A DNA stretch of 64,000 bases from Paenibacillus albiflavus (GTDB taxonomy: Bacteria > Bacillota > Bacilli > Paenibacillales > NBRC-103111): the NCBI RefSeq assembly GCF_004344915.1, contig NZ_SKFG01000081.1:1-64000 (forward strand), read 5' to 3'. Shown piece after piece: positions 35,384-46,934 of the stretch. How positions within the stretch are numbered: position 1 is the stretch's first letter; every line of letters begins with the position of its first letter. Under the pieces are notes generated by a model that was not told the DNA's origin, ran no database searches, and was given only the letters and a program-made list of their open reading frames with translations. A program made the position numbers and the translations under genes.

Positions 35384-38300
35384 TTGTTGGACGTTAACAA
35401 CTTCGAGTTTATGAAAATTGGTCTGGCATCGCCTGACAAAATTCGTTCGTGGTCCCGCGGAGAAGTAAAGAAGCCGGAAACAATTAACTACAGAACACTT
35501 AAACCTGAGAAAGAAGGCTTGTTCTGTGAGAAAATTTTCGGACCAACGAAAGATTGGGAATGTCATTGCGGTAAGTACAAGCGTGTACGTTACAAAGGCG
35601 TTGTCTGCGATCGCTGCGGCGTTGAAGTAACTCGCCAAAAAGTACGCCGCGAACGTATGGGGCATATTGAGCTAGCTGCTCCTGTATCACACATCTGGTA
35701 TTTCAAAGGAATCCCCAGCCGTATGGGTCTTGCTTTGGACATGTCGCCACGTTCATTAGAAGAAGTTATTTACTTCGCTTCTTATGTCGTGACAGATCCA
35801 GGTGACACACCGCTTGAGAAGAAACAATTGCTTTCTGAGAAAGAATATCGTTCATACCGTGAAAAGTATGGCTATGCTTTCCAAGCTGGTATGGGTGCTG
35901 AAGCCGTTAAGAAACTTTTGCAAGATATCGAAATTGACCGTGAAGTAGAACAACTCAAAGAAGAGCTTAAGACTGCTCAAGGTCAGCGTCGTAACCGTGC
36001 AATTAAGCGTCTTGAAGTTATGGAAGCATTCCGTAACTCCAAGAACAATCCAGAATGGATGATTCTTGACGTTCTGCCTGTTATTCCGCCAGAACTTCGT
36101 CCAATGGTACAACTAGATGGTGGTCGTTTTGCGACATCTGACCTTAACGACTTGTACCGCCGCGTTATCAACCGTAACAACCGTTTGAAACGTTTGCTTG
36201 ATCTTGGCGCTCCAGATATCATCGTACAGAACGAGAAGCGTATGCTTCAAGAAGCTGTCGATGCTCTAATCGATAATGGTCGTCGTGGTCGTCCAGTTAC
36301 TGGGCCAGGTAACCGTCCGCTTAAATCCTTGAGCCATATGCTTAAAGGTAAGCAAGGACGTTTCCGTCAGAACTTGCTAGGTAAACGTGTTGACTACTCT
36401 GGTCGTTCCGTTATCGTTGTTGGACCGAGCCTGAAGATGTATCAATGCGGTCTGCCAAAAGAAATGGCATTGGAGCTATTTAAGCCTTTCGTAATGAAGG
36501 AGCTTGTTAATAAAGGGCTTGCGCACAACATTAAGAGCGCGAAGCGCAAAGTAGAACGTGTATCCTTAGATGTATGGGACGTTCTAGAAGAAGTAATTCG
36601 TGAACATCCGGTTCTGCTTAACCGTGCACCGACGCTTCACAGACTTGGTATTCAAGCATTTGAACCAATTCTAGTTGAAGGCCGTGCGATTAAGCTTCAC
36701 CCACTCGTATGTACAGCTTATAACGCTGACTTCGACGGTGACCAAATGGCCGTTCACGTTCCGCTTTCAGCTGAAGCACAAGCAGAAGCACGTCTTCTGA
36801 TGCTAGCAGCTGGTAACATCCTGAACCCGAAAGATGGTAAGCCAGTTGTTACACCATCTCAGGATATGGTTCTTGGTTCCTTCTACTTGACGATGGATAA
36901 CAAGAAAGCTAAGGGCAGCGGTGCAATTGTACGTACGGTTAATGAAGCTGTTTCCTCTTACCAAAGCGGTAAAGCATCACTTCACGCCCGTATCGCGATT
37001 CCAGTAAAAGCGCTGAACAAAACAAGCTTTACTGAGCGTCAACAAGAAGCAATGTTGATTACGACAGTCGGAAAAGTCATTTTCAATGAGATTTTCCCAG
37101 AAGATCTGCCGTTTATCAATGAGCCTACGAAGACAAACCTTCTGTACGGTACACCTGACCAGTATTTTGCATTCGAGAAAGGTGCAGACCTTCGCAAGAT
37201 GATGGAAGAAACACCAGAGTGTAAGGCAGTAGGTAAAGATTATCTTGGAACAATTATTGCGGAATGCTTCCGTAAGTACCATACAACAGAAACTTCGGTT
37301 ATTCTGGATAAGATCAAACAGCTCGGATTTACGTATTCGACGAAAGCGGGAATCACGGTTGCCGTTTCAGACGTTGTCGTACCGGAAGAAAAAGATCAAA
37401 TCTTGAAGAAGTCTGAAGAGCATGTTCGTACAGTTACGCAGCAATACCGTCGTGGTCTGATCACAGATGATGAGCGTTACGATCGTGTAATTGGCATTTG
37501 GAGTAAAGCGAAGGATGAAATTACAGACATTCTGATGAAATCCCTCGATAAATACAACTCCATCAACATGATGGTTGAATCCAAAGCACGGGGTAACAAA
37601 TCGCAGATTACTCAACTTGGCGGTATGCGTGGTCTAATGGCCAACCCGGCTGGTAAAATTATCGAACTTCCGATTAAGTCTAACTTCCGTGAAGGCTTAA
37701 CGGTCCTTGAGTACTTTATTTCAACGCACGGTGCCCGTAAAGGTCTAGCCGATACGGCACTTCGTACAGCGGACTCAGGTTACCTAACTCGTCGTCTGGT
37801 TGACGTTGCGCAAGACGTAATCGTTCGTGAAGATGATTGTGGTACAGACAAAGGTTTCACTGTTTCGAAGATTCAAGATGGTAAAGAGGTTATTGAAGAC
37901 CTGTTTGACCGTATTGAAGGTCGCTATGCGTTCGAAACTGTACGTAATCCGAAGACTGGCGAAGTCATCATTGGCCGCAACGAACTAATCGAAGCTACTG
38001 AAGCGAATGCGATTATTGATGCAGGCGTTGAGAAGTTGCAAATTCGTTCCGTTCTTTCTTGCCGTTCTGTACATGGCGTATGTAAAAAATGTTACGGTCG
38101 TAACCTTGCAACTGGTCAGCATGTTGAGATTGGGGAAGCAGTTGGTATTATTGCTGCACAATCCATCGGTGAGCCAGGAACACAGCTTACAATGCGTACG
38201 TTCCATACCGGGGGCGTTGCCGGAGACGATATTACACAAGGTTTGCCGCGGATTCAGGAGCTATTTGAGGCTCGTAATCCAAAAGGTCAAGCGATCATCA

Positions 38301-39004
38301 CAGAGATCGACGGCGTTGTTAAAGATATTCGCGAGGCGAAAGATCGTCGCGAGATCGAAGTTGAAGGTGAAGCGGAATCCCGCGTATATCCTGTACCATA
38401 CGGTTCACGTGTTCGTGTAACGATTGGTCAGCATATAGAAGCTGGTGACGAGTTAACCGATGGTTCGATCGATCCGAAGGAGATGCTGCGCATCAAGGGT
38501 ATTCGCGGTGTGCAGAACTACATTCTGCAAGAGGTTCAGCGCGTTTATCGTAACCAAGGGGTAGAAATTAACGACAAGCACGTCGAAGTCATGATTCGCC
38601 AAATGTTACGCAAAATCCGTATCGTTGACGCAGGGGATACTACACTGCTTCCAGGTGCCTTCGTTAACATGCATGAATATGAAGAAGCAAACAAAGTGGC
38701 ACTATTCGCAGGTACAGAGCCAGCGGTTGCTAAGCCAATCCTTCTCGGTATTACGAAAGCATCACTTGAAACTGACTCCTTCCTATCTGCAGCATCATTC
38801 CAAGAGACAACTCGTGTCTTGACGGATGCAGCAATTAAGGGTAAAGTTGACCAATTGCTCGGTCTTAAAGAGAACGTTATTATCGGTAAGCTAATTCCTG
38901 CGGGTACGGGTATGCCTCGTTACCGCAACATCCGAATTACGACACCGCATGATGAAGTTCAAAACTCTGAATCAGCTGAGATGGAAACGGTAGCTGCGGA
39001 GTAG
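35384..39004 (+). CDS. rpoC: DNA-directed RNA polymerase subunit beta prime
   Basis: RpoC, about 1206 residues, carries the catalytic magnesium triad in [16 protein letters not shown]. The N-terminal zinc site ([19 protein letters not shown]) and the second cysteine cluster ([17 protein letters not shown]) are intact. The trigger-loop region around [19 protein letters not shown] is present. GGAGGG precedes TTG 35384, and the N-terminus [19 protein letters not shown] matches the family. A longer in-frame start from 35300 runs through the intergenic region and is not supported. Confidence 0.97.
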   Translation: MLDVNNFEFMKIGLASPDKIRSWSRGEVKKPETINYRTLKPEKEGLFCEKIFGPTKDWECHCGKYKRVRYKGVVCDRCGVEVTRQKVRRERMGHIELAAPVSHIWYFKGIPSRMGLALDMSPRSLEEVIYFASYVVTDPGDTPLEKKQLLSEKEYRSYREKYGYAFQAGMGAEAVKKLLQDIEIDREVEQLKEELKTAQGQRRNRAIKRLEVMEAFRNSKNNPEWMILDVLPVIPPELRPMVQLDGGRFATSDLNDLYRRVINRNNRLKRLLDLGAPDIIVQNEKRMLQEAVDALIDNGRRGRPVTGPGNRPLKSLSHMLKGKQGRFRQNLLGKRVDYSGRSVIVVGPSLKMYQCGLPKEMALELFKPFVMKELVNKGLAHNIKSAKRKVERVSLDVWDVLEEVIREHPVLLNRAPTLHRLGIQAFEPILVEGRAIKLHPLVCTAYNADFDGDQMAVHVPLSAEAQAEARLLMLAAGNILNPKDGKPVVTPSQDMVLGSFYLTMDNKKAKGSGAIVRTVNEAVSSYQSGKASLHARIAIPVKALNKTSFTERQQEAMLITTVGKVIFNEIFPEDLPFINEPTKTNLLYGTPDQYFAFEKGADLRKMMEETPECKAVGKDYLGTIIAECFRKYHTTETSVILDKIKQLGFTYSTKAGITVAVSDVVVPEEKDQILKKSEEHVRTVTQQYRRGLITDDERYDRVIGIWSKAKDEITDILMKSLDKYNSINMMVESKARGNKSQITQLGGMRGLMANPAGKIIELPIKSNFREGLTVLEYFISTHGARKGLADTALRTADSGYLTRRLVDVAQDVIVREDDCGTDKGFTVSKIQDGKEVIEDLFDRIEGRYAFETVRNPKTGEVIIGRNELIEATEANAIIDAGVEKLQIRSVLSCRSVHGVCKKCYGRNLATGQHVEIGEAVGIIAAQSIGEPGTQLTMRTFHTGGVAGDDITQGLPRIQELFEARNPKGQAIITEIDGVVKDIREAKDRREIEVEGEAESRVYPVPYGSRVRVTIGQHIEAGDELTDGSIDPKEMLRIKGIRGVQNYILQEVQRVYRNQGVEINDKHVEVMIRQMLRKIRIVDAGDTTLLPGAFVNMHEYEEANKVALFAGTEPAVAKPILLGITKASLETDSFLSAASFQETTRVLTDAAIKGKVDQLLGLKENVIIGKLIPAGTGMPRYRNIRITTPHDEVQNSESAEMETVAAE

Positions 39005-39020
39005 ATTCATTCAATCAATA

Positions 39021-39063
39021 CCACCGTCCATTACACGAGCCGTGTGTGGGCGGTGTTTTTATT
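39021..39063 (+). terminator. Rho-independent terminator after rpoC
   Basis: CCACCGTCC pairs with GGGCGGTG around an inner ACAC/GTGT stem, followed by TTTTTATTT. It ends the rpoBC transcript. Confidence 0.88.
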
Positions 39064-39089
39064 TAAGAAATAAATTTCAAAATCATTTC

Positions 39090-39118
39090 TTGACACACTT
39101 GAAATGAAATGCTATTAT
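39090..39118 (+). promoter_or_regulatory. Sigma-A promoter of the str operon (ybxF-rpsL-rpsG-fusA-tuf)
   Basis: A perfect TTGACA (39090-39095) and TATTAT (39113-39118) are separated by 17 bp, directly after the rpoC terminator. Confidence 0.88.
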
Positions 39119-39177
39119 ATCTGAGTGTGCCTACGATAGTTGTAGATTTGCGAAACTTTGAGTGGAGGATTTTATCC

Positions 39178-39429
39178 ATGTCTTACGAAGAAGTCAAGCA
39201 GGCCAATCAATTGTTTGTTGGTACGAAGCAAGCTACCAGGGCTGTTCAGCTCGGGAAAGCGGACAAAGTTATTATTGCAAATGATGCAGATCCGCGATTG
39301 ACGATAAAAGTGGCTTCCCTTTGCACCAAAGCAGGGGTTGAGGTCGACTACGTAGAATCCATGAAGCTGCTTGGTAAAGCATGCGGGATCGAAGTAGGCG
39401 CAGCTGTAGTGGCAATCGTAATAGAATAA
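39178..39429 (+). CDS. ybxF: L7Ae-family kink-turn RNA-binding protein
   Basis: This 83-residue protein belongs to the L7Ae/L30e/YbxF family. It contains KQATRAVQLGKADKVIIANDADP and the later LGKACGIEVGAAVVAI. Relatives bind kink-turns in RNA such as riboswitches and T-boxes. GGAGGA supports ATG 39178; longer in-frame starts overlap the promoter. It leads the str operon as in B. subtilis. Confidence 0.94.
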   Translation: MSYEEVKQANQLFVGTKQATRAVQLGKADKVIIANDADPRLTIKVASLCTKAGVEVDYVESMKLLGKACGIEVGAAVVAIVIE

Positions 39430-39438
39430 ACTAGAAGC

Positions 39439-39476
39439 GTTTTTGTTGGATGGGGGTTAAATCCTGAGACAAAAAC
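39439..39476 (+). other. Hairpin in the rpsL leader
   Basis: GTTTTTGT (39439-39446) pairs with ACAAAAAC (39469-39476), with an inner GGAT/ATCC stem, and a pyrimidine-rich stretch follows. A second hairpin around GTGGA/TCCAC lies at about 39511-39535. They may attenuate transcription or bind a ribosomal protein between ybxF and rpsL. No family assignment is possible from sequence. Confidence 0.55.
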
Positions 39477-39607
39477 TTTCTCTTTGCTCTTTTATGACTC
39501 GCCTGGATCTGTGGACTTGTAATCCACGATCGCTTCCATATGAAGTATTCAACTGTCGTCAACAAATTAGCATTGAAGTGTTTTACTATTAGAGAGGAGG
39601 TGGCGAA

Positions 39608-40027
39608 ATGCCAACTATTAACCAATTAGTACGTAAAGGACGCCAAGCCAAAGTGGTAAAATCGAAATCCCCAGCTCTACAAAGAGGCTTTAACGCTTTG
39701 AAAAGAGAAGCTACGGATATCAGTGCTCCACAAAAACGCGGCGTTTGTACTCGTGTAGGTACAATGACTCCGAAAAAGCCGAACTCGGCTCTTCGTAAAT
39801 ATGCTCGTGTACGTTTGACTAACCGTGTCGAGGTTACAGCTTACATCCCAGGTATCGGTCACAACTTGCAAGAACACAGCGTGGTGTTGATTCGTGGTGG
39901 TAGAGTAAAAGACCTTCCAGGGGTACGTTATCACATCGTTCGTGGTGCGCTTGATACTGCTGGTGTTAATAACCGTAAGCAATCCCGTTCCAAATACGGA
40001 ACAAAACGTCCTAAAGTAAAAAAATAA
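39608..40027 (+). CDS. rpsL: 30S ribosomal protein S12
   Basis: The 139-residue S12 lies at the decoding centre. Both streptomycin-related lysine regions are of the usual sensitive type: [11 protein letters not shown] and [22 protein letters not shown] precedes ATG 39608. It is followed by rpsG, fusA and tuf in the classic str order. Confidence 0.98.
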   Translation: MPTINQLVRKGRQAKVVKSKSPALQRGFNALKREATDISAPQKRGVCTRVGTMTPKKPNSALRKYARVRLTNRVEVTAYIPGIGHNLQEHSVVLIRGGRVKDLPGVRYHIVRGALDTAGVNNRKQSRSKYGTKRPKVKK

Positions 40028-40093
40028 ATCCGAGCTTATCGCATGATATGCTAAGCACATAACGGATGATTTTTCAAAGAAAGGGGGATAACT

Positions 40094-40564
40094 ATGCCTC
40101 GTAAAGGTCCAGTTACTCGCAGAGATGTATTACCAGATCCAATTTACAATAGCAAGTTGGTCACTCGTCTTATCAACCGTATCATGATTGATGGAAAAAG
40201 AGGGACAGCACAGTCCATCCTATATAACGCTTTTAACCTCGTGAAAGATCGTACTGGTAAAGAGCCGATGGAAGTGTTTGAGACAGCTATTAAGAACATT
40301 ATGCCAGTTCTTGAAGTTAAAGCTCGTCGTGTTGGTGGTGCTAACTATCAAGTGCCAATCGAAGTTAAGCCTGAGCGTCGTACGACTCTAGGTCTTCGTT
40401 GGTTAGTAAACTACTCTCGTCTTCGTGGTGAAAAAACGATGGAAGAGAGACTTGCAAACGAGATTATCGATGCAAGCAATAGCACAGGTGCTTCTGTTAA
40501 GAAACGTGAGGATACTCACAAAATGGCTGAAGCAAACAAAGCGTTCGCACACTACCGTTGGTAG
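40094..40564 (+). CDS. rpsG: 30S ribosomal protein S7
   Basis: The 156-residue S7 nucleates assembly of the 30S head. It begins [15 protein letters not shown] and contains the conserved VGGANYQVP and LRWLVNYSR blocks. AAGGGGG precedes ATG 40094. It is separated from rpsL by 66 bases. Confidence 0.98.
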   Translation: MPRKGPVTRRDVLPDPIYNSKLVTRLINRIMIDGKRGTAQSILYNAFNLVKDRTGKEPMEVFETAIKNIMPVLEVKARRVGGANYQVPIEVKPERRTTLGLRWLVNYSRLRGEKTMEERLANEIIDASNSTGASVKKREDTHKMAEANKAFAHYRW

Positions 40565-40599
40565 GATAAACCTTGTTATATTAGGAAGGAGACAAACGT

Positions 40600-42675
40600 A
40601 TGTCAAGAGAGTTCTCCTTAAAAGATACGCGTAATATCGGGATCATGGCTCATATTGATGCTGGTAAGACAACGACTACAGAGCGTATCTTGTTCTTCAC
40701 AGGTCGTACACACAAAATTGGTGAAGTGCACGAAGGTGCAGCTACGATGGACTGGATGGAACAAGAGCAGGAACGCGGAATTACAATTACTTCCGCTGCG
40801 ACTACCGCTTCGTGGAAAGGTCACCGCATCAATATTATTGATACCCCGGGACACGTTGACTTCACTGTTGAAGTTGAACGTTCCCTTCGTGTATTGGATG
40901 GGGCAGTTGGTGTATTTAGTGCCAAAGAAGGCGTAGAACCACAGTCTGAGACTGTATGGAGACAAGCTGATAAGTATGGTGTTCCTCGTGTTGCTTATGT
41001 TAACAAAATGGATATCATTGGCGCTGACTACTTAAACGTTATTAAATCAATGCATGATAAGCTTGGTGCTAACGCAGTTGCAATTCAATTGCCAATTGGT
41101 GCAGAGAATGACTTCGCTGGTATCATCGATATCATTGAAGAAAAAGCTCACATGTTCAAAGACGATAAAGGTCTTAACATCGAAGTAGTAGAAATTCCTG
41201 AAGAATTCAAGGAGAAAGTTGCTGAACTTCGTTCCGAGCTAGTTGAGAAAGTTGCTGAGCTAGACGAAGAGCTAACAATGAAATACCTTGAAGGTGAAGA
41301 AATTTCTATTCCTGAGTTAAAGGCTGCACTACGCAAAGGCGTATGTGAAGTTAAAATCTTCCCAGTTGTTTGTGGTTCTTCATACCGCAACAAAGGGGTA
41401 CAACTTGTACTAGATGCTGTTGTAGATTACCTACCAGCACCAGTTGACGTTCCAGACATCAAGGGTACCCTTGAAGACGGTACTGAAACAGTACGTAAAT
41501 CATCCGATGAAGAGCCGTTTGCTGCTCTTGCATTCAAAATTGCTACTGACCCTTACGTTGGTAAACTCACGTTCTTCCGTGTGTATTCCGGTGTATTGCA
41601 ATCAGGTTCATACGTAATTAATGCAACTAAAGGCAAGCGTGAGCGTGTCGGTCGTATCCTTCAAATGCATGCGAACAGCCGCCAAGAAATTTCCGAAGTT
41701 TACTCCGGAGATATCGCGGCAGCAGTAGGTTTGAAAGATACTGGTACAGGTGATACACTATGTGATGAGAAGCATCCGGTTATTTTGGAGTCCATGAACT
41801 TCCCTGATCCGGTTATCGACCTAGCAGTTGAGCCAAAAACGAAAGCTGACCAAGACAAAATGGGTATCGCTCTTTCCAAATTGACGGAAGAAGATCCGAC
41901 ATTAAGAGCGAAAACTGATGAAGAAACTGGTCAAACCATCCTTTCAGGTATGGGTGAGCTTCACCTAGAAATTATCGTTGACCGTATGCGTCGTGAGTTC
42001 AAAGTAGAAACCAACGTGGGTAAACCACAGGTTGCTTACCGCGAAACATTCCGTACGCCTGCTAAAGTCGAAGGTAAATTCGTTCGCCAATCCGGTGGCC
42101 GTGGTCAATACGGACATTGTTGGGTTGAATTCGAACCGCTTGAAGCTGGTAGTGGATTTATCTTCGAAAGCAAGATTGTCGGTGGTGCGATTCCTAGAGA
42201 ATACGTTGCTCCAATCCAAGCTGGTATCGAAGAATCCATGAAAAACGGTGTACTTGCTGGATTCCCATTAGTGGACCTTAAAGCAACTGTCGTAGACGGT
42301 TCTTACCATGATGTTGACTCCAACGAGATGGCGTTTAAGATCGCTGGTTCCATGGCGCTTAAAGCTGCTAAGGACAAGTGTAATCCTACCCTTCTAGAGC
42401 CAATCATGAAGGTTGAAGTAACAGTTCCTGAAGAATACATGGGTGACGCAATGGGTATGCTTAACTCCCGTCGTGGTCGCATCGAAGGTATGGATTCACG
42501 TGCTGGTGCTCAATTTATTCGTGGTAAAGTACCTTTGTCCGAAATGTTCGGATTCTCAACTGTACTTCGCTCTGGTACACAAGGCCGTGGAACTTATTCC
42601 ATGGAACTTTCTCACTACGAAGAAGTGCCTAAGAATATTTCTGATGAAATTATCGCTAAGCACAAAGGTGAGTAA
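40600..42675 (+). CDS. fusA: Elongation factor G
   Basis: EF-G drives translocation and, with RRF, ribosome recycling. The 691-residue chain has G1 [16 protein letters not shown]2/G3 [10 protein letters not shown] and DTPGHVDF, and G4 NKMD. Domain IV ([15 protein letters not shown]) and domain V are complete. GGAAGGAG precedes ATG 40600. The length is standard for EF-G1. Confidence 0.98.
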   Translation: MSREFSLKDTRNIGIMAHIDAGKTTTTERILFFTGRTHKIGEVHEGAATMDWMEQEQERGITITSAATTASWKGHRINIIDTPGHVDFTVEVERSLRVLDGAVGVFSAKEGVEPQSETVWRQADKYGVPRVAYVNKMDIIGADYLNVIKSMHDKLGANAVAIQLPIGAENDFAGIIDIIEEKAHMFKDDKGLNIEVVEIPEEFKEKVAELRSELVEKVAELDEELTMKYLEGEEISIPELKAALRKGVCEVKIFPVVCGSSYRNKGVQLVLDAVVDYLPAPVDVPDIKGTLEDGTETVRKSSDEEPFAALAFKIATDPYVGKLTFFRVYSGVLQSGSYVINATKGKRERVGRILQMHANSRQEISEVYSGDIAAAVGLKDTGTGDTLCDEKHPVILESMNFPDPVIDLAVEPKTKADQDKMGIALSKLTEEDPTLRAKTDEETGQTILSGMGELHLEIIVDRMRREFKVETNVGKPQVAYRETFRTPAKVEGKFVRQSGGRGQYGHCWVEFEPLEAGSGFIFESKIVGGAIPREYVAPIQAGIEESMKNGVLAGFPLVDLKATVVDGSYHDVDSNEMAFKIAGSMALKAAKDKCNPTLLEPIMKVEVTVPEEYMGDAMGMLNSRRGRIEGMDSRAGAQFIRGKVPLSEMFGFSTVLRSGTQGRGTYSMELSHYEEVPKNISDEIIAKHKGE

Positions 42676-42689
42676 TTAAGGTAAAAGCC

Positions 42690-42732
42690 GGTCGGAATAT
42701 CCTTATTCGAGTAGAATTCGGATATCTCGGCC
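42690..42732 (+). other. Hairpin in the fusA-tuf spacer
   Basis: GGTCGG-A-ATATCC pairs with GGATAT-CT-CGGCC over about 12 bp with one mismatch. There is no T-tract, so it is more likely a processing or stability element than a terminator. Confidence 0.5.
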
Positions 42733-42782
42733 TGCCTATATAATTAATAACTATTCATTTACCCAGGGAGGTATTGTTTAAA

Positions 42783-43973
42783 ATGGCAAAGGCTAAATTT
42801 GAACGTAACAAACCGCATGTTAACATCGGTACAATCGGTCACGTTGACCATGGTAAAACTACTTTGACTGCTGCAATCACAACTGTTCTTTCCAAAAGAT
42901 ATGGTGGCGCAGCGATCGCATTCGATCAAATCGATAAAGCTCCAGAAGAGCGCGAACGTGGTATCACAATCTCAACTTCCCACGTTGAGTATGAAACACC
43001 TAACCGTCACTATGCACACGTTGACTGCCCAGGTCACGCCGACTATGTTAAAAACATGATTACTGGTGCTGCACAAATGGACGGAGCTATTCTAGTAGTA
43101 TCCGCATCTGACGGCCCTATGCCACAAACTCGCGAGCACATCCTATTGTCTCGTCAAGTAGGCGTACCTTACATCGTTGTATTCATGAACAAATGCGACA
43201 TGGTTGAAGACGATGAGCTTCTTGAGCTAGTTGAAATGGAAATTCGCGATCTTCTTAGCGAATATGAATTCCCTGGCGACGACACTCCAATCATCCGTGG
43301 TTCTGCTCGTGAAGCGTTGCAAAACCCTGATGGCGAGTGGGCTGACAAAATTATCGAGTTGTTCGAACAAGTTGATACTTATATTCCACAACCTGAGCGT
43401 CAAACTGATAAGCCTTTCCTTATGCCTGTCGAGGACGTATTCTCCATCACTGGTCGTGGTACAGTTGCTACTGGCCGTGTTGAGCGTGGTACTGTTAAAG
43501 TACAAGACGAAGTTGAAATCGTTGGTATCGCTGAAGAAACTCGCAAATGCGTAGTTACAGGCGTTGAAATGTTCCGTAAGCTTCTTGATTCCGCACAAGC
43601 TGGTGACAACATCGGCGCACTACTTCGTGGTGTTGACCGTAATGACATCGAGCGTGGTCAAGTTCTTGCAAAAGTTGGTTCCGTTAAGCCACACACTGAC
43701 TTTACAGCACAAGTTTACGTTCTAACTAAAGAAGAAGGTGGCCGTCATAAGCCTTTCTTCCCTGGATACCGTCCACAATTCTATTTCCGTACAACTGACG
43801 TAACTGGTATCATCAACCTACCAGAAGGTACTGAAATGGTTATGCCTGGCGATAACATCACTGTTACTGTAGAATTGATCGCGCCAATCGCGATTGAAGA
43901 AGGTACTCGTTTCGCGATTCGCGAAGGCGGACGTACTGTTGGTGCAGGTGCGGTTGCTACAATCATTAAGTAA
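42783..43973 (+). CDS. tuf: Elongation factor Tu
   Basis: EF-Tu delivers aminoacyl-tRNA to the ribosome. The 396-residue chain has G1 [11 protein letters not shown]3 [12 protein letters not shown] and G4 NKCD, and the beta-barrel domains 2 and 3 are complete. GGGAGG precedes ATG 42783; the in-frame TTG three codons earlier is unlikely. A terminator follows, closing the str operon. Confidence 0.98.
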   Translation: MAKAKFERNKPHVNIGTIGHVDHGKTTLTAAITTVLSKRYGGAAIAFDQIDKAPEERERGITISTSHVEYETPNRHYAHVDCPGHADYVKNMITGAAQMDGAILVVSASDGPMPQTREHILLSRQVGVPYIVVFMNKCDMVEDDELLELVEMEIRDLLSEYEFPGDDTPIIRGSAREALQNPDGEWADKIIELFEQVDTYIPQPERQTDKPFLMPVEDVFSITGRGTVATGRVERGTVKVQDEVEIVGIAEETRKCVVTGVEMFRKLLDSAQAGDNIGALLRGVDRNDIERGQVLAKVGSVKPHTDFTAQVYVLTKEEGGRHKPFFPGYRPQFYFRTTDVTGIINLPEGTEMVMPGDNITVTVELIAPIAIEEGTRFAIREGGRTVGAGAVATIIK

Positions 43974-44007
43974 TATTGCTTAATCGCTTTGCGATTTAGT
44001 AATGATG

Positions 44008-44047
44008 GAAGCTCATTGTCTAATGGACAATGAGCTTCTTTGTTTTA
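44008..44047 (+). terminator. Rho-independent terminator after tuf
   Basis: GAAGCTCATTGTC pairs with the ACAATGAGCTTC that ends at 44038, followed by TTTGTTTT. Confidence 0.92.
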
Positions 44048-44102
44048 TGGTCAAAAATAAAATAATCCATTAATTCTTATCAATTCACTCGGATTAAGGT
44101 AT

Positions 44103-44129
44103 TGAAGTTTTTTTAGTATTTGCTATAAT
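44103..44129 (+). promoter_or_regulatory. Possible promoter of the peptide-binding lipoprotein gene
   Basis: A perfect TATAAT lies at 44124-44129. The closest -35-like hexamer, TTGAAG at 44103-44108, leaves only 15 bp, so the -35 assignment is uncertain. Confidence 0.45.
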
Positions 44130-44173
44130 AGTCCTATTCAACTTTAGAAGACATAATGAGGGGGAAAGACAAC

Positions 44174-45766
44174 GTGAAAAATAAACGATCTATATTAGCG
44201 ATTGCCTTACTGTGCATCATGCTCGTAGTAAGTGCATGTGGCTCCAAAGGCAGTCAAGAAACACCAGGAGGTACTTCTGCGCCAGAAACAGGTGCACCTA
44301 AAGAAGGCGGAAACTTGATCATGGCAGTTCAAGATGATCCCAAAGCAATGAACCCGCTATACGCAGGTGACCGTGTGACATTAACGATCAACCAAACGTT
44401 ATACGCACCATTTATTAAAATTAACGACGGTAAGACAACTTATGCATTAGCTGAGAGTCTAACTCGTTCAGAAGACAATCTGAAGTATACTATGAAGCTT
44501 CGCAGCGGTCTGACATGGCACGATGGTGAGAAGCTAACAGCTGATGATGTTGTGTTCACATTTAACAGTATTTTAGATGAGAAGCAGCATAGCTTCTTCC
44601 GCAGTTACTTCGTATTTGATAACAAACCAATGAAAGTGAACAAAGTGGATGATTTGACAGTTGAATTCATTTTGCCGGAAGTTACGGCAGCATTCGAAGG
44701 AGCACTGGTTCAGGTCTCCCCGATTCCAAAGCACATCTTTGAAGGCGAAGCCGACATTGAGAAAAGCAGCAAGAATGAAGCACCTGTAGGTTCCGGTTCC
44801 TTTAAATTCAAAGAATATCGTCCAGGTGAGTATGTAATGCTTGACCGTTTTGATAACTATTACGATGGTAAGCCGAAGCTTGATTCTGTAACTTATCGTA
44901 TTGCCAAAGATCCGAATGCATCCAATCTTGCTCTTCAAAATGGCGAAATTCAAATGAAGATGGTTGATGCGCAGGATTACAAGAAGTTGAATGATACAGG
45001 TAAATATGAAATGCTAGTGTACCCTGAAGGTCGTCTAGTTTATATGGTATTTAACCTAAACAATGAGGTTGTACAGAAGAAAGAAGTTAGACAAGCAATT
45101 GCCTATGCCATTAATAAAAAAGAAATGATTGAGACAGCTTACTCTTCACTAGAATTTGCAGAGCCTGCAGCGTCGATTCTAACTCCTGATACGCTATACC
45201 ATACAACAGACGTTGAAACTTACGACTACAATGTAGAAAAAGCAAAAGAATTGTTGAAATCAGCTGGCGTAAGTAATTTAAAGCTTAAGCTTGCTTATGC
45301 GAATACCAATAAGCCACAAACAAGTCAAGCGCTGTACCTACAGCAAAAACTTAAGGATGTAGGTATTGAGATTGAATTAATGCCTATGGATGTTACTGCA
45401 CTAGGCAATAAATCACTAGATATGAATAATAAGGATTACGATTTGACATTTGGCGGATACATCATGGGTTCTGAGCCAGATGCTTATCGTTCATTATTTA
45501 TGAGTGATGAAGGCTATAACTATGCACACTATAAAAACAAAGAGTTTGATGATTTGTGGGTTAAAGGCGCGGTAGAGATGGATACTACTAAGCGTGCGGA
45601 GATTTACAAGCAAATTCAGCAAACTGTTGCGAATGAAATGACTTATTATCCAATCGCTTATGGTAAAGCGATTGTAGCGGTAAACAAGCAGTTTGGCGGT
45701 TTACAGGAAGCAAATCCTAAACCAGTCGTTATGCTTGAAGACTTGTCCAAAGTTTACATGAAGTAA
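44174..45766 (+). CDS. Peptide ABC transporter substrate-binding lipoprotein
   Basis: This family 5 extracellular solute-binding protein has about 530 residues. The signal peptide ends in the lipobox VSAC, so it is lipidated and outward facing. The mature part starts with a low-complexity linker rich in Gly, Pro and Thr, then the typical GGNLIMAVQDDPKAMNPL. The family signature region (YTMKLRSGLTWHDGEKLTADDVVFT) is clear. Substrates are probably oligopeptides or dipeptides. GTG 44174 sits behind GGGGGAAAG; ATG 44156 is less likely. Permease and ATPase genes follow after a strong terminator. Confidence 0.93.
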   Translation: MKNKRSILAIALLCIMLVVSACGSKGSQETPGGTSAPETGAPKEGGNLIMAVQDDPKAMNPLYAGDRVTLTINQTLYAPFIKINDGKTTYALAESLTRSEDNLKYTMKLRSGLTWHDGEKLTADDVVFTFNSILDEKQHSFFRSYFVFDNKPMKVNKVDDLTVEFILPEVTAAFEGALVQVSPIPKHIFEGEADIEKSSKNEAPVGSGSFKFKEYRPGEYVMLDRFDNYYDGKPKLDSVTYRIAKDPNASNLALQNGEIQMKMVDAQDYKKLNDTGKYEMLVYPEGRLVYMVFNLNNEVVQKKEVRQAIAYAINKKEMIETAYSSLEFAEPAASILTPDTLYHTTDVETYDYNVEKAKELLKSAGVSNLKLKLAYANTNKPQTSQALYLQQKLKDVGIEIELMPMDVTALGNKSLDMNNKDYDLTFGGYIMGSEPDAYRSLFMSDEGYNYAHYKNKEFDDLWVKGAVEMDTTKRAEIYKQIQQTVANEMTYYPIAYGKAIVAVNKQFGGLQEANPKPVVMLEDLSKVYMK

Positions 45767-45818
45767 TGCATAACTGAATGACAGATATCTTTAATTCATT
45801 ATGCTTTTGATTTCACCA

Positions 45819-45860
45819 AACGAAAATAAGCTGTTTAGGTACAGCTTATTTTCGTTATAT
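45819..45860 (+). terminator. Terminator-like hairpin between binding protein and permease genes
   Basis: A perfect 16-bp stem, AACGAAAATAAGCTGT (45819-45834) with ACAGCTTATTTTCGTT (45841-45856), has a six-base loop. The tail is only weakly T-rich. It may allow partial read-through so that the binding protein is made in excess over the membrane parts. Confidence 0.75.
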
Positions 45861-45975
45861 AGAGTTACCCTTAAGATACGCTTCTGCTCTTATTAAGACG
45901 CAAGTAACGTATCTTCTTGGTTTATCAAAGCGTATGTGCATAAAGTTGCCAGCGCTGTCTGCGGGGGGAGTTTCA

Positions 45976-46926
45976 TTGTCAAAGTATGTATTGCGCCGGA
46001 TTCTGCAGGCCATACCATTGCTGCTGTTCATTTCAATTGTATCCTTTGCATTAATTAAGCTAGCACCCGGTGATCCTGTTAACTCGTTCGTTACACCGAA
46101 CATGAAGCCTGAGGATATCGAAAGAATCCGAGTGAGTCTAGGACTTAATGAGCCTGTGTATATGCAATATCTATACTGGCTTAAGAATGTGCTAAGCGGC
46201 GATTTAGGTTATTCACTTGTGAATCATAGACCTGTATCAACGCTAATTATGGAGCGAATACCAGCTACTCTAGGGCTAATGGGATCAGCGCTTCTATTAT
46301 CTTTAATTATTGCAATTCCATTAGGATTAATTTCTGCTGCTAAGAAGAATCGTCTGGTTGACCGTATATTCAGTTTATTATCTTATATTGGGATTTCAAT
46401 TCCAGGCTTTTGGTTTGCTATGATGCTGATTTACTTATTTGCAATCGAGCTGCAGTGGCTGCCAAGTATGGGAATGCGTACAATTGGAAAGGATTCCGTT
46501 CTAGATATTATCAAGCATGGAATTTTGCCATGTACCGTTCTATGTTTAATGCAAGTATCGGTATATATGCGTTATATTCGTTCGAACACGATTAGTCAAT
46601 TAGAAGAAGATTATGTACAGATCCAATATGCCTATGGTTCAACGCGTGGAACTGTACTTGTACGACATGTATTAAAGAATGTGCTCTTGCCAATCATCAC
46701 AATTCTCGGGATGTCACTTTCAGAGCTAATTGCGGGTGCTTTCATTACCGAAACTGTATTTACATGGCCAGGTATGGGTTCATTAGGTATTACAGCGATT
46801 TTCGGTCTTGATTATCCTGTTATTATGGGTATAACGATGATAACGTCACTATTCCTTGTAATCGGTAACTTGATAGCTGATTTACTGTATGGCGTAGTTG
46901 ATCCGAGAATCAAGACGGCGAGGTGA
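45976..46926 (+). CDS. Peptide ABC transporter permease (DppB/OppB type)
   Basis: This 316-residue inner membrane permease has six spans. It shows the N-terminal LRRILQAIPLLLFISIVSF, the APGDPV motif, and the EAA-type loop facing the ATPase (DYVQIQYAYGSTRGTVLVRH). GGGGGGAG precedes TTG 45976; an earlier in-frame ATG at 45934 lacks such a site. Its stop overlaps the Shine-Dalgarno of the next permease. Confidence 0.93.
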   Translation: MSKYVLRRILQAIPLLLFISIVSFALIKLAPGDPVNSFVTPNMKPEDIERIRVSLGLNEPVYMQYLYWLKNVLSGDLGYSLVNHRPVSTLIMERIPATLGLMGSALLLSLIIAIPLGLISAAKKNRLVDRIFSLLSYIGISIPGFWFAMMLIYLFAIELQWLPSMGMRTIGKDSVLDIIKHGILPCTVLCLMQVSVYMRYIRSNTISQLEEDYVQIQYAYGSTRGTVLVRHVLKNVLLPIITILGMSLSELIAGAFITETVFTWPGMGSLGITAIFGLDYPVIMGITMITSLFLVIGNLIADLLYGVVDPRIKTAR

Positions 46927-46934
46927 CAGACAGA

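Noticed and set aside
39490-39560. Possible tRNA-Thr gene upstream of rpsL
   Set aside because: Only an anticodon-arm-like hairpin is present. There is no acceptor stem, no D arm and no T-loop GTTCRANNC, so it is not a tRNA.
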